From positions 368,658-432,657 of the forward strand of contig NZ_CAKAKL010000004.1 of NCBI RefSeq assembly GCF_916619195.1: a stretch of 64,000 nucleotides of DNA, read 5' to 3'. The DNA comes from Inquilinus sp. Marseille-Q2685. Lineage in GTDB: Bacteria > Pseudomonadota > Alphaproteobacteria > DSM-16000 > Inquilinaceae. The position numbers and the translations under genes are program-made. The notes under the pieces were generated by a model. The model was given only the letters and a program-made list of their open reading frames with translations. It did no database searches and was not told where the DNA came from. Positions 11,158 to 20,034 of the stretch are shown in pieces; positions within the stretch are counted from its first letter, which is position 1, and each line of letters begins with the position of its first letter.

Positions 11158-12111
11158 TCAGCCCAGGTTCTGGCCGATCGCCAGGAACTTCTCGCGGCGC
11201 TTGCTGCGCAGGGTCTTGCCGTCGAGGTCGACCAGCCCGGCCAGCGCCGAGCCGATCGCGTCGCCGACCGCGTCGAACGCCTGCTGCGGGAAGCGGTGGG
11301 CGCCGCCGACCGGCTCCTCGATCACGCCGTCGATGACGCCCAGCTGCTTCAGGTCCTGCGCCGTCAGCTTCAGCGCCGCCGCGGCCTCCTGGCTCTGCGC
11401 GCTGCTGCGCCACAGGATCGAGGCGCAGCCTTCCGGCGAGATCACCGAATAGATCGAGTGCTCCAGCATCAGCACCCGGTCGGCCACGGCGATGCCGATG
11501 GCGCCGCCCGAGCCGCCCTCGCCGATCACCACCGAGACCAGCGGCACTTGCACCTTGAGGCAGGATTCGATCGACTTGGCGATGGCCTCGGCCACGCCAC
11601 GCTCCTCCGACGCCACGCCAGGATAGGCGCCGGCGGTGTCGACGAAGGTGATCACCGGCAGGCGGAAGCGATCGGCCAGGTCCAGCAGGCGCTGCGCCTT
11701 GCGGTAGCCCTCGGGCTTGGCCATGCCGAAATTGTGCCGGATGCGGCTTTCGGTGTCGTTGCCCTTCTCCTGCCCGATCACCACCACCGAGCGGCCCTGG
11801 AACTGCCCCAGGCCGCCGACGATGGCGCGGTCCTCGGCGAAGACGCGGTCGCCGGCCAGGGGCTGGAACTCGGTGACCAGCGCCTGGATGTAGTCCAGCG
11901 CATGCGGCCGATTCGGATGCCGCGCGACCTGCACCTTCTGCGCCGGCGTCAGCCCGCGATAGGTGTCCCGCAGCAGCTTGTCGACCTTGGTCTGAAGCCG
12001 GGAGACCTCGTCGGCGATGTTGAGCTCGCCGGCGTCGGTGATGTGCCGAAGCTCCTCGATCTTGCCTTCGATCTCGGCGATCGGCTTTTCGAATTCGAGA
12101 AAGGTCTTCAT
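11158..12111 (-). CDS. accA: Acetyl-CoA carboxylase carboxyltransferase subunit alpha
   Basis: The alpha half of the carboxyltransferase that moves CO2 from biotin to acetyl-CoA to make malonyl-CoA for fatty acid synthesis. At 317 residues the length is normal. Signatures are the N-terminus [55 protein letters not shown], the oxyanion and CoA-binding region [31 protein letters not shown] and the C-terminal [13 protein letters not shown]. The ATG at 12111 is the only good start. In related genomes accA lies near xerD and aroK; here an acetyltransferase and a GtrA gene separate them. Confidence 0.98.
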   Translation of the reverse strand: MKTFLEFEKPIAEIEGKIEELRHITDAGELNIADEVSRLQTKVDKLLRDTYRGLTPAQKVQVARHPNRPHALDYIQALVTEFQPLAGDRVFAEDRAIVGGLGQFQGRSVVVIGQEKGNDTESRIRHNFGMAKPEGYRKAQRLLDLADRFRLPVITFVDTAGAYPGVASEERGVAEAIAKSIESCLKVQVPLVSVVIGEGGSGGAIGIAVADRVLMLEHSIYSVISPEGCASILWRSSAQSQEAAAALKLTAQDLKQLGVIDGVIEEPVGGAHRFPQQAFDAVGDAIGSALAGLVDLDGKTLRSKRREKFLAIGQNLG

Positions 12112-12147
12112 TCCGCGTTGAGACTGGCCCTCGGGATCGGGGGCTGT

Positions 12148-12771
12148 CTAACACAGGGCCGCGCGCATTGAGACCGAAATCTGCGCAGGGCTGACCGCGG
12201 CGTCGGCCCGCAGCAGCGTGCCGCCCGGAACATCCTCCAGTGCGCCGAGCCGAAGCTCCGCCACCAGCAGCCGGTGTGGCTGTTCGTCCGGCATCGCGAA
12301 GCCCAGCGGGGCCGCGGGCTGGAAGCCGAAGCGGGCGTAGTAGGCGAGGTCGCCGACCAGCAGCACCAGCCGGTGGCCCATATCGGCCGCCCGCTTCATG
12401 CTGCCGCGCATCAGCGCGGCCCCGACGCCGGCGCCGCGCAGCTCCGGCTGCACCGCCAGGGGCCCGAGCAGCAACACCGGCCGGCCGGAGTCGAGCAGCA
12501 TCGGCCAGTAGCGGATCGAGCCGAGGATCCGGCCGCTGGGCCGCCCGTCCTCGCGCACCACGAAGCACAGGCTGCGCACAGGCGCGATGCCGTCGCGATA
12601 GCGGTAGGAGACCTTGGTCTGCCGGTTCGGGCCGAAGGCGAGGTCGAGCAGGGCGTCGACTTCGGCCGCATCCCGCGGCCGTTCGGTCTTCAGGAGATAC
12701 ACTGGAGAAGGATCCTTGGAACGGAGAGCGTCGGTTCGCGCGCCGACCGGCTTCCGTCCCGCCCGCATCAT
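12148..12771 (-). CDS. GNAT family N-acetyltransferase
   Basis: A roughly 200-residue acetyltransferase of the YhbS-like type. The core reads LLLGPLAVQPELRGAGVGAA, a typical acetyl-CoA loop, followed by LVLLVGDLAYYARFGFQPA, which matches the YhbS group. The substrate is unknown. Two ATG codons at 12771 and 12768 open the frame, but the first ~28 residues are not family-like, and a GTG beginning VYLLKTERPRD is an alternative start. The gene lies 36 bases upstream of accA on the same strand and is divergent from the GtrA gene. Confidence 0.82.
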   Translation of the reverse strand: MMRAGRKPVGARTDALRSKDPSPVYLLKTERPRDAAEVDALLDLAFGPNRQTKVSYRYRDGIAPVRSLCFVVREDGRPSGRILGSIRYWPMLLDSGRPVLLLGPLAVQPELRGAGVGAALMRGSMKRAADMGHRLVLLVGDLAYYARFGFQPAAPLGFAMPDEQPHRLLVAELRLGALEDVPGGTLLRADAAVSPAQISVSMRAALC

Positions 12772-13005
12772 GGTGTCGCAGGCACCCCGGAACGCCTCAG
12801 GCCGCCGCGCCGCGAAGGGCGGGCTGCAGGCGTCGTCGTCGCAGCGTCGGGGGCAGGAAGATCACGTCGTTCCGTTCCAGGAGGACTCAAGCGGCAACAG
12901 CGAAACCGCAACCGGGCCTTGCTGTCAATGCAAATGCGATCCGGCCGGCCTTCGCTTACGGCGATGACATGTGACGCCGGGCCGCCGCTGTGCCAACACA
13001 GCCGC

Positions 13006-13410
13006 ATGCGGGCCTTTGCGGTCCCCGCCATATCCCTTCAGTTCGCCCGCTACGCCGGCGTCGGCGCGGTCGCGACCGCGATCCACTACGCTCTGCTGAT
13101 CGCGCTGGTCGAATCGGGCGGCGCCGCGCCGCTGCCGGCGGCTCTGGCCGGCTATGTCGCCGGCGGCCTCGTCTCCTATGCGCTCAACCGGCGGCTGACC
13201 TTCGCCGGCGGCCGGCCGCATCGCGAGGCTGCCTGGCGATTCGCCCTGGTCGCCGCCGGCGGCTTCGCCTGGACCGGCCTGCTGATGGCGCTCTTCGCCA
13301 GCCGGCTCGGTGTGCCCTATCTGCCGGCCCAAGCCGCGGCCACGCTGGCCGTGCTGGTCTGGGGCTTTCTGGCGAATCGGCTGTGGAGCTTCGCCCAGCC
13401 GGCCCTCTGA
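13006..13410 (+). CDS. GtrA family membrane protein
   Basis: A 134-residue integral membrane protein with four predicted helices (around VGAVATAIHYALLIALV, AALAGYVAGGLVSYALN, FALVAAGGFAWTGLLMALF and AAATLAVLVWGFLANRLWSF). The motif SYALNRRLTF after the second helix is typical of GtrA proteins, which help flip or use polyprenyl-linked sugars in cell-surface polysaccharide assembly. The open frame extends far upstream over the antisense strand of the GNAT gene; the ATG at 13006 is where the family begins. It converges with xerD, leaving one base between the stops. A second GtrA domain is fused to a glycosyltransferase at 54483-55598. Confidence 0.85.
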   Translation: MRAFAVPAISLQFARYAGVGAVATAIHYALLIALVESGGAAPLPAALAGYVAGGLVSYALNRRLTFAGGRPHREAAWRFALVAAGGFAWTGLLMALFASRLGVPYLPAQAAATLAVLVWGFLANRLWSFAQPAL

Positions 13411-13411
13411 A

Positions 13412-14416
13412 TTACGGCCGCCTGGCCTTGGCCAGCGGATGGGCGGATGTCACCAGGCTCTGCAGCCGGTCGCCCAGCACATGGGTGTAGATCTGGGTCG
13501 TGGCGATGTCGGCATGGCCGAGCATGGTCTGGACCGAGCGCAGATCGGCGCCGTGCGACAGCAGATGGGTGGCGAAGGCATGGCGCAGCACATGGGGGCT
13601 GACGCGGCTGGGCTCGATCCCTGCCTCGACCGCCAGATCCTTCAGCAACTGGCCGAATCGCTGCCGGGTCAGGCAGCCGCCGCGGGCGATGCGCGACGGA
13701 AACAGGAAGCCCCGGTCGCGGCCCTTGACGGAGAACATGCCGCGATACGGGAGATAAGCGGCGATGGCGTCGCGCGCGGGCTCCGACAGCGGCACCAGCC
13801 GCTCCTTGTCGCCCTTGCCGCGCACGATCAGCGCCCGCCCGTCCCGCGCCAGGGCCGAGAGCGGAAGCCCGACCAGCTCGGACACCCGCAGCCCCCCGCC
13901 ATAGAGGATCTCGAGCAGGGCCATCAGGCGCAGCCCCTCGGCCAGCCGCTCCGGGTCGGCGAACAGACCCGAGACCGCGCCGATCAGCGCCTCGACCTCG
14001 TCCTCGGACAAGAGCTTCGGCAGCGGCCGGCCGAGCGCCGGGGAATCGAGCGCGGCGGACGGGTCGTCCTGCCGCCGGCCCTCCGACACCAGGAAACGGT
14101 AGAACTGCCGCATCGCCGACAGGCGGCGGGCCGCGGTGCGCGCGGCGGTCCTGCCGCCCTTCGCCCCTTCGCGCCGCGCCAGATCGCCGAGATAGGCGCG
14201 CAGATCGTCGGTGCCGGCCCGGTCGATGCCGCCGCCACGGGCCTCGAGGAAGCGGTTCAGGTCGAGCAGGTCGCGGCCATAGGCCTCGCGGGTGTTGGCG
14301 GCCGCGCCGCGCTCCGCCACCAGCATGTCGAGGAAGGCCTCGACCGCGGGCGGCGGCAGGAGGCGCGGCGCCGGCGGCCGGCCGCGCCGGCGCTTCGGGG
14401 CTGCGGCCTCGGACAC
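13412..14416 (-). CDS. xerD: Tyrosine recombinase XerD
   Basis: A site-specific recombinase that, with XerC, resolves chromosome dimers at dif. The 334-residue protein has an N-terminal SAM-like core-binding domain (FLDMLVAERGAAANTREAYG) and a catalytic domain with all expected residues: Arg177 in YGGGLRVSEL, Lys201 in VRGKGDKERLVPL, His275 and Arg278 in HVLRHAFATHLLSHG, His301 in LGHADIATTQ and the nucleophile Tyr310 in IYTHV. The start is a GTG at 14416, one base after the stop of the small membrane protein gene, so the two are probably co-translated. Context next to aroK favours XerD over XerC or an integrase. Confidence 0.93.
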   Translation of the reverse strand: MSEAAAPKRRRGRPPAPRLLPPPAVEAFLDMLVAERGAAANTREAYGRDLLDLNRFLEARGGGIDRAGTDDLRAYLGDLARREGAKGGRTAARTAARRLSAMRQFYRFLVSEGRRQDDPSAALDSPALGRPLPKLLSEDEVEALIGAVSGLFADPERLAEGLRLMALLEILYGGGLRVSELVGLPLSALARDGRALIVRGKGDKERLVPLSEPARDAIAAYLPYRGMFSVKGRDRGFLFPSRIARGGCLTRQRFGQLLKDLAVEAGIEPSRVSPHVLRHAFATHLLSHGADLRSVQTMLGHADIATTQIYTHVLGDRLQSLVTSAHPLAKARRP

Positions 14417-14417
14417 C

Positions 14418-14612
14418 CTACTGCTTGAACTGGGTGTTCGGGATCACCTTCTCGACCGTCTGGGTCGGCGGCCGGAAGTCGATCACCGCGAGCGCCACGC
14501 CGCCGCCGACGATGACCAGCAGCACGGCGATCGCCAGCACCCGGCCGAGGCCGCCGCCCCCGCCGCCACCGGAACTCTGCGAAAAGCGGGACTTCGAACG
14601 ACGACGAGCCAA
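14418..14612 (-). CDS. Small single-pass membrane protein upstream of xerD
   Basis: A 64-residue protein: a basic N-terminus (MARRRSKSRF), a run of seven glycines, one hydrophobic segment (VLAIAVLLVIVGGGVALAVI) and a short polar tail ending NTQFKQ. The N-terminus is probably cytoplasmic. I do not know a function. The start would be a TTG at 14612, with CAGGGGT just upstream; no in-frame ATG is available before the transmembrane part. Its stop is one base from the xerD start, and it is divergent from aroK. Tight coupling and coherent composition support a real gene. Confidence 0.65.
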   Translation of the reverse strand: MARRRSKSRFSQSSGGGGGGGLGRVLAIAVLLVIVGGGVALAVIDFRPPTQTVEKVIPNTQFKQ

Positions 14613-14784
14613 GACGGACCCCTGACAGGTGTGAAACCAGGCCGATGCGCGGGCCGGGGCCGGAGAAAGCAGATGCGGCCGGCCCGGCGCAACCCTATCT
14701 TAGGCGGTCGGCAGGGCGGCGGCAAACCGCCCGGCCGCCAATGAGCCCCCCAAGATGGATTGGGTCGGGTCTGGAAGAGGATCG

Positions 14785-15369
14785 ATGATCACCACGCTGC
14801 ACCGCCCCTTGCCCCGCACCCTGGTTCTGGTCGGCCTGATGGGCGCCGGCAAGACCGCGGTGGGCAAGCGCGTGGCCGCGCGGCTGGGCCTCGGCTTCAC
14901 CGACGCCGACCACGAGATCGAGGCGGCGGCCGGCTGCACCATCCCGGACATCTTCGAGCGCTACGGCGAGCCCGCCTTCCGCGACCTGGAGCGGCGAGTG
15001 ATCGCCCGGCTGATGCACGACCCGGTGCAGGTGCTGTCGACCGGCGGCGGCGCCTTCATGGACCCGCAGACCCGGGACGTCATCGCCGAGCACGGACTGT
15101 CGGTCTGGCTGAAGGCGGAGCTGTCGGTTCTGGCAGCGCGCACCGCCAAGCGCAGCAACCGGCCGCTGCTGCGCCAGGGCGACCCGAAGGCGGTGCTGGA
15201 AGGGCTGATGCAGCGGCGCTACCCGGTCTACGCCCTGGCCGACATGACGGTGGAGAGCCGCGACGGTCCGGTCGAGGAGACGGTGGACCGGGTGCTGGCC
15301 GCCATCGACGCCCATCTGGCGGCCGAGGCCGCCGCGACCGAAACCGCCCATGCGGGGCAGACGGATTGA
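14785..15369 (+). CDS. aroK: Shikimate kinase
   Basis: Phosphorylates shikimate at O3 in the chorismate pathway. The P-loop GLMGAGKTAVG lies near the N-terminus, the shikimate-binding Asp/Arg are in FTDADHEIEAAAG and FRDLERRVI, the Walker B-like glycine-rich segment is VLSTGGGAF and the lid contains RPLLRQGDP. I chose the ATG at 14785 because GAAGAGG precedes it by a good distance; an in-frame ATG at 14755 would add ten residues. aroB follows after 9 bases, so the two are one operon. Confidence 0.95.
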   Translation: MITTLHRPLPRTLVLVGLMGAGKTAVGKRVAARLGLGFTDADHEIEAAAGCTIPDIFERYGEPAFRDLERRVIARLMHDPVQVLSTGGGAFMDPQTRDVIAEHGLSVWLKAELSVLAARTAKRSNRPLLRQGDPKAVLEGLMQRRYPVYALADMTVESRDGPVEETVDRVLAAIDAHLAAEAAATETAHAGQTD

Positions 15370-15378
15370 ATCCCTGAG

Positions 15379-16485
15379 ATGACACGAGAGACCATCCGCG
15401 TCGGGCTGGGCCCGCGCAGCTACGACATCGTCATCGGCCCCGGCGCCCTGGCCGAGGCCGGGCAGCGCATCGCCGCGCTGGGCCGCGGCAGGCGGGTGAT
15501 CGTGGTCGCCGACGCCCGGGTGGCGGGGCTGCACGGCGCCGCGCTGGAGGCGTCGCTGGCCGCCGCCGGCATCGTGGCCGAGACCCTGACCGTGCCGCCG
15601 GGCGAGGCGACCAAGTCGATGGCGGTGCTGGCCGACCTCCTGGACCGGATCCTGGCGCTGGGCATCGAGCGGCGGACGCTGCTGGTCGCACTCGGCGGCG
15701 GCGTGGTCGGCGACCTGGCCGGCTTCGCCGCGGCCACGGCGCTGCGCGGCCTCGACTTCGTGCAGATCCCGACCACGCTGCTGGCCCAGGTCGACAGCTC
15801 GGTGGGCGGCAAGACCGGGGTCAACAGCAAGCATGGCAAGAACCTGATCGGCGCCTTCCACCAGCCGCTGCTGGTGCTGGCCGACACCGCGCTCCTCGCC
15901 ACCCTGCCGGCGCGAGAGCTGCGCGCGGGATATGCCGAGGTGGCGAAGTACGGCGCCCTGGGCGATGCCCGCTTCTTCGCCTGGCTGGAGGAGAACGGCC
16001 CGAAGCTGCTGGCCGGCGACGGCGACGCGATGATCTGGGCGGTCAAGCGCAGCTGCGAAATGAAGGCCGAGATCGTCGGCGAGGACGAGCGCGAGGCGGC
16101 ACGGCGCGCCCTGCTCAACCTCGGCCACACCTTCGGCCACGCGCTGGAGGCCGAGACCGGCTATGGCGACGCGCTGCTGCATGGCGAGGCGGTGGCGATC
16201 GGCATGGTCATGGCCTTCGACCTGTCGGTGCGCCTGGGCCTGTGCCCGGCCGCGGACCGCGACCGGCTGGCCCGGCACCTGGAGGCGATGGGCCTGCCGA
16301 CCCGCCCGGCCCGCGACCGTGCCTGGTCCGTCGGCGCCCTGCTGCACCATATGACCCGCGACAAGAAAGTGCGGGACGGGCGCATGACCTTCATCCTGGT
16401 GCGCGGCATCGGCCAGGCCTTCGTCACCAGCGAGGTGCCGGTCGAACCGGTCGCCGCGGTGCTGGCCGACGCCATCGCCGCCTGA
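15379..16485 (+). CDS. aroB: 3-dehydroquinate synthase
   Basis: Converts DAHP to 3-dehydroquinate using NAD and a divalent metal, the second step of the shikimate pathway. The 368-residue protein shows the NAD-binding region GERR-type block [18 protein letters not shown], the substrate region [20 protein letters not shown] followed by [15 protein letters not shown], and metal ligands in [22 protein letters not shown] and [10 protein letters not shown]. Length and motifs are complete. It is the second gene of aroK-aroB, with a CNNM transporter gene starting 11 bases after its stop. Confidence 0.97.
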   Translation: MTRETIRVGLGPRSYDIVIGPGALAEAGQRIAALGRGRRVIVVADARVAGLHGAALEASLAAAGIVAETLTVPPGEATKSMAVLADLLDRILALGIERRTLLVALGGGVVGDLAGFAAATALRGLDFVQIPTTLLAQVDSSVGGKTGVNSKHGKNLIGAFHQPLLVLADTALLATLPARELRAGYAEVAKYGALGDARFFAWLEENGPKLLAGDGDAMIWAVKRSCEMKAEIVGEDEREAARRALLNLGHTFGHALEAETGYGDALLHGEAVAIGMVMAFDLSVRLGLCPAADRDRLARHLEAMGLPTRPARDRAWSVGALLHHMTRDKKVRDGRMTFILVRGIGQAFVTSEVPVEPVAAVLADAIAA

Positions 16486-16496
16486 CAGCAACCGCC

Positions 16497-17786
16497 ATGT
16501 CCGACGATCTCGTCCTCCTGCTCCACCTCGCCGGGATCGTCGTCCTGCTCGTGGCCTCCGCCTTCTTCTCGGGATCTGAGACGGCGCTGACCGCGGCCAG
16601 CCGGGCGCGGATGCACCAGCTGGAGACGCACGGGCTGAGGCGGGCCGGCATCGTCAACCGGCTGCGCGAGCAGAAGGAGCGGCTGATCGGCGCCCTGCTG
16701 CTGGGCAACACGCTGGTCAACATCCTGGCCTCCTCCCTCGCCACCAGCCTGCTGGTCTCGGTGCTCGGCGCCCCGGCGGTGCCGGTGGCCACGGTGGTGA
16801 TGACAGCGCTGATCCTGGTCTTCAGCGAGGTGCTGCCGAAGACCTACGCCATCAACCACGCCGACCGCGCGGCGCTGGGCATCGCCCCCATGGTCAGGTC
16901 CGTGGTCTGGCTGCTGAGCCCGGTGGTGCGCCTGGTGAACTGGCTGGTGCGCGGCGTGCTGCGGCTGTTCGGGGCCGATCCCAGCCGGATCGGCCTGGCC
17001 GACTATGTCGACGAGCTGCGCGGCGCCATAGAGCTGCATCGCGGCAGCGAGGCCGAGGTGGCGCAGGAGCGGCAGATGCTGCGCTCGATCCTCGATCTCG
17101 GCGACGTCTCGGTGTCGGAGATCATGACCCATCGCCGCAGCGTCGAGGCGATCGACATCGAGCTGACCCCGCGCGAGGTGGTGGCGGCGATGCTGAACAG
17201 CCCGCACACCCGCATGCCGCTGTGCCAGGGCGGCCTGGAGAACATCATCGGCGTGCTGCACGCCAAGGACGTGCTGCGGGCGCTGCAGGCAGCCGGCGGC
17301 GACCCGAACCGGCTGGACATCCGCCGGATCGCGGCCAAGCCCTGGTTCATCCCGGATTCGACCAGCCTGCTGGACCAGCTGCACGCCTTCCGCACCCGGC
17401 GCGAGCATTTCGCCATCGTGGTCGACGAGTACGGCGACCTGCAGGGCGTGGTGACGCTCGAGGACATCCTGGAGGAGATCGTCGGCGACATCGTCGACGA
17501 GCACGATCTGCCGGTGGCCGGCGTCCGGCCGCAGCCGAACGGCAGCTTCCTGGTCGACGGCACGGTCACCATCCGCGACCTGAACCGCCGCTTCGAGTGG
17601 CGGCTGCCGGACGACGAGGCCTCGACCATCGCCGGGCTGGTGCTGCACGAGGCGCGGCACCTGCCGGAGGTCGGCCAAGCCTTCACCTTCCACGGCTTCC
17701 GCTTCGAGATCCTGCGGCGCCAGCGCAACCAGATCACCGCGGTGCGGGTGACCCCGCCCGCCGAGGTCGAGCCCGAGGCCAGCTGA
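16497..17786 (+). CDS. CNNM/CorC-HlyC family membrane transporter
   Basis: A 429-residue inner-membrane protein, probably for magnesium or other divalent cation transport. It has a DUF21/CNNM membrane domain (helices within about residues 1-150; FFSGSETALTAASRARM is the family motif, with LILVFSEVLPKTYA), a CBS pair at about 200-320 (SVSEIMTHRRSVEAID; HFAIVVDEYGDLQGVVTLED) and a C-terminal CorC_HlyC domain (LVDGTVTIRDLNRRFEW). The frame is open upstream over aroB, but the ATG at 16497 (MSDDLVLLLHL) is the only sensible start. It is co-transcribed with aroK-aroB, a familiar arrangement in alphaproteobacteria. Confidence 0.92.
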   Translation: MSDDLVLLLHLAGIVVLLVASAFFSGSETALTAASRARMHQLETHGLRRAGIVNRLREQKERLIGALLLGNTLVNILASSLATSLLVSVLGAPAVPVATVVMTALILVFSEVLPKTYAINHADRAALGIAPMVRSVVWLLSPVVRLVNWLVRGVLRLFGADPSRIGLADYVDELRGAIELHRGSEAEVAQERQMLRSILDLGDVSVSEIMTHRRSVEAIDIELTPREVVAAMLNSPHTRMPLCQGGLENIIGVLHAKDVLRALQAAGGDPNRLDIRRIAAKPWFIPDSTSLLDQLHAFRTRREHFAIVVDEYGDLQGVVTLEDILEEIVGDIVDEHDLPVAGVRPQPNGSFLVDGTVTIRDLNRRFEWRLPDDEASTIAGLVLHEARHLPEVGQAFTFHGFRFEILRRQRNQITAVRVTPPAEVEPEAS

Positions 17787-17790
17787 CCCG

Positions 17791-18351
17791 ATGCCCCTCT
17801 CCGCCCCCGCCGCGCGCGAGCAGATCCACACCCGCCGGGTCACCTGCGACGGCTTCCGCCGTGCCGACGGGCTGTGGGACATCGAGGGCCACCTCGTCGA
17901 CACAAAGCACTACAAGTTCCGCAACGAGTTCCGCGGCGCGATCACGCCGGGCGAGCCGCTGCATCAGATGCGGCTGCGGCTGACCGTCGACGACGGCCTG
18001 GCCATCGTCGCGGTCGAGGCGGAGACCGAGCACGGCCCCTACGCCCTGTGCCCGGAGATCGCGCCCGCCTTCCAGGCGCTGGTCGGCCTGCGCATCGGCC
18101 CCGGCTTCACCCGCGCGGCGAAGGAGCGGCTGGGCGGCGCCAAAGGCTGCACCCATCTGGTCGAGCTGCTGGGGCCCATGGCCACCACCGCGTTCCAGAC
18201 CGTGTTCCCGATCCTGTCGCGCGAGCGCGCCGGGGAGGCCGACCCGGCGAAACGGCCGGTGCTGCTGGACAGCTGCCACGTTTTCGCCGCCGATGGCGAG
18301 CATGCTCGCCGCCACTGGCCGGGCTTCTACACCGGGCCGGCGCGGGACTGA
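17791..18351 (+). CDS. DUF2889 domain protein
   Basis: A 186-residue cytoplasmic protein of the DUF2889 family, function unknown. Typical features are the opening REQIHTRRVTCDGFRRADGL, then WDIEGHLVDTKHY, MRLRLTVDDGLAIVAVEAET and the C-terminal GCTHLVELLGPMATTAFQT. It begins 4 bases after the transporter stop and is likely the last gene of the aroK operon. DUF2889 proteins appear in diverse proteobacteria; nothing in this sequence reveals an enzymatic motif. Confidence 0.85.
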   Translation: MPLSAPAAREQIHTRRVTCDGFRRADGLWDIEGHLVDTKHYKFRNEFRGAITPGEPLHQMRLRLTVDDGLAIVAVEAETEHGPYALCPEIAPAFQALVGLRIGPGFTRAAKERLGGAKGCTHLVELLGPMATTAFQTVFPILSRERAGEADPAKRPVLLDSCHVFAADGEHARRHWPGFYTGPARD

Positions 18352-18433
18352 TCCGGCCGCGACGATCCGCGCGGCGCCGTGCACGGCGGCCGGGCGTTAA
18401 CCCGGCAGCATCGATCCGGCCCCGAGGAGAGAG

Positions 18434-19435
18434 ATGATCCGACGCCTGACCCTGGCCGCCGCCCTGCTCGCAACCCTCGCCGCCGCCCCGGCCGCCGTCG
18501 CCGACCCCATGCTGGCGGATTTCGACTATCCCTTCCCGGTCCAGCGCTTCGACTTCAAGTCGCAGGGTCAGGACCTGTCCATGGCCTATATGGACGTGCA
18601 GCCGGACAAGCCGAACGGCCGCACCGTGGTGCTGCTGCACGGCAAGAACTTCTGCGGCGCCGCCTGGGAAGGGGTGATGCGGCCGCTGTTGCAGGCGGGC
18701 TACCGCGTCGTCGCGCCGGACCAGGTCGGATTCTGCAAGTCCACCAAGCCGCAGGCCTACCAGTTCGGGCTGCACCAGCTGGCCGCCAACACCAGGGCGC
18801 TGCTCGACAGGCTGGGGATCCAGCGCCCGGTGGTGATGGGCCATTCCATGGGCGGCATGCTGGCGATGCGCTATGCCCTCGCCTTCCCCGACGCGCTGTC
18901 CGGCCTGGTGCTGGTGAACCCGATCGGGCTGGAGGACTGGAAGGCCGCAGGCGTGCCGCAGCAGACCGTCGACCAGTGGTTCGAGGGCGAGCTGAAGACC
19001 ACCGCCGACAGCATCAAGGCCTATCAGCAGGCCACCTACTATGCCGGCGAATGGCGCCCGGAATACGACCGCTGGGTGCAGATGCTGGCCGGCATGTACC
19101 AGGGTGAAGGCGGCCGCCAGGTGGCCTGGAACCAGGCGCTGACCTCGGACATGGTGTTCAACCAGCCGGTGGTCCACGAGCTGGAGCACATCCACACCCC
19201 GACCGTGCTGATGATCGGCGAACGCGACACCACCGCGATCGGCAAGGCCTTGGCCTCGCCCGAGGTGGCGCAGCGCCTGGGCAACTATGCCGAGCTGAGC
19301 CGCCAGGCCGTCCAGCGCATCCCCGGCGCCAAGCTGATCCGCTTCCCCGGCGAAGGCCATGCGCCGCAGATCCAGTCGCCGGAGGCGTTCAACAAGGCCC
19401 TGCTGGGCGCGCTGGAGCGCCTGCCGGCCCCCTGA
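18434..19435 (+). CDS. Exported alpha/beta hydrolase
   Basis: A 333-residue periplasmic hydrolase. The signal peptide ends near residue 23 (APAAVA). The fold shows VVLLHGKNFCGAAWEGV (oxyanion His-Gly), PDQVGFCKSTKP, the nucleophile elbow VVMGHSMGGMLAM, a late acid in MIGERDTTAIG and the catalytic His in PGEGHAPQIQSP. The substrate is unknown; homologues include esterases, lipases and C-C bond hydrolases. GAGGAGAG precedes the ATG. It ends 20 bases before the palindrome that precedes the HxlR gene and so may be its own transcription unit. Confidence 0.88.
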   Translation: MIRRLTLAAALLATLAAAPAAVADPMLADFDYPFPVQRFDFKSQGQDLSMAYMDVQPDKPNGRTVVLLHGKNFCGAAWEGVMRPLLQAGYRVVAPDQVGFCKSTKPQAYQFGLHQLAANTRALLDRLGIQRPVVMGHSMGGMLAMRYALAFPDALSGLVLVNPIGLEDWKAAGVPQQTVDQWFEGELKTTADSIKAYQQATYYAGEWRPEYDRWVQMLAGMYQGEGGRQVAWNQALTSDMVFNQPVVHELEHIHTPTVLMIGERDTTAIGKALASPEVAQRLGNYAELSRQAVQRIPGAKLIRFPGEGHAPQIQSPEAFNKALLGALERLPAP

Positions 19436-19455
19436 GAACCGGCCTCGCCTCGCAT

Positions 19456-19474
19456 CGCTTGCATCATGCAAGCG
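19456..19474. promoter_or_regulatory. Perfect inverted repeat, candidate HxlR operator
   Basis: Arms CGCTTGCA (19456-19463) and TGCAAGCG (19467-19474) around TCA. It ends 20 bases before the HxlR ATG. HxlR regulators bind inverted repeats and often control their own promoter, so autoregulation of the HxlR-FabF operon is inferred. It lies too far from a T-run to be a terminator for the hydrolase gene. Confidence 0.65.
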
Positions 19475-19494
19475 ACTGCGCTACCCCTGGCGCC

Positions 19495-20022
19495 ATGCAG
19501 CGCACCAGCTTCGCCGGCATGGACTGTCCGATCGCCCGCGCCCTCGACGCGCTCGGGGAGTGGTGGAGCCTGCTGATCCTGCGCGACGCCTTCCTGGGCC
19601 TGACGCGCTTCGACGACTTCCAGCACAGCCTGGGCATCGCCCCGAACATGCTGGCCCGGCGGTTGAAAAGCCTGGCCGAGGCCGGCCTGCTGGAGCGCCA
19701 CGCCTATTCGCACCGGCCGCTGCGCCACGAATACCGGCTGACCCCGGCCGGCCGGGATGTGTTCCCGGTGCTGGCGGCGCTGGGCGCCTGGGGCAGCCGC
19801 CACGCCACCGGCGGCAAGGTGCTGGTGCAGCTGGCCGGCCGGGCCGACGGCGCGCCGATCGACCCGGTGCTGGTCGACCGCCGCAGCGGCCTGCCGGTCA
19901 CGCCGGAGACGGCCGAGTTCCGCCTGGGCCCCGATGCCGGCCCCGCCGGCGGGGCCCGCGCCGCCCGGATCCGGCTCGCGGAGCGCCGGAACGGCGACGG
20001 CGTGGACGCGGTTCCGACATGA
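19495..20022 (+). CDS. HxlR-family transcriptional regulator
   Basis: A 175-residue winged-helix DNA-binding protein. The HxlR signature is clear: CPIARALDALGEWWSLLILR, with the conserved early Cys, then RFDDFQHSLGIAPNMLARRL as the recognition region and GLLERHAYSHRPLRHEYRLT as the wing. HxlR proteins often sense electrophiles or aldehydes through that cysteine. A further ~70 residues follow the core domain. Start at ATG 19495 (MQRTSFAGMDCP); an upstream ATG-like start would lie in the palindrome. The FabF-like gene starts 12 bases after its stop, so the regulator likely controls it. Confidence 0.92.
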   Translation: MQRTSFAGMDCPIARALDALGEWWSLLILRDAFLGLTRFDDFQHSLGIAPNMLARRLKSLAEAGLLERHAYSHRPLRHEYRLTPAGRDVFPVLAALGAWGSRHATGGKVLVQLAGRADGAPIDPVLVDRRSGLPVTPETAEFRLGPDAGPAGGARAARIRLAERRNGDGVDAVPT

Positions 20023-20034
20023 GGAGACCCTGAG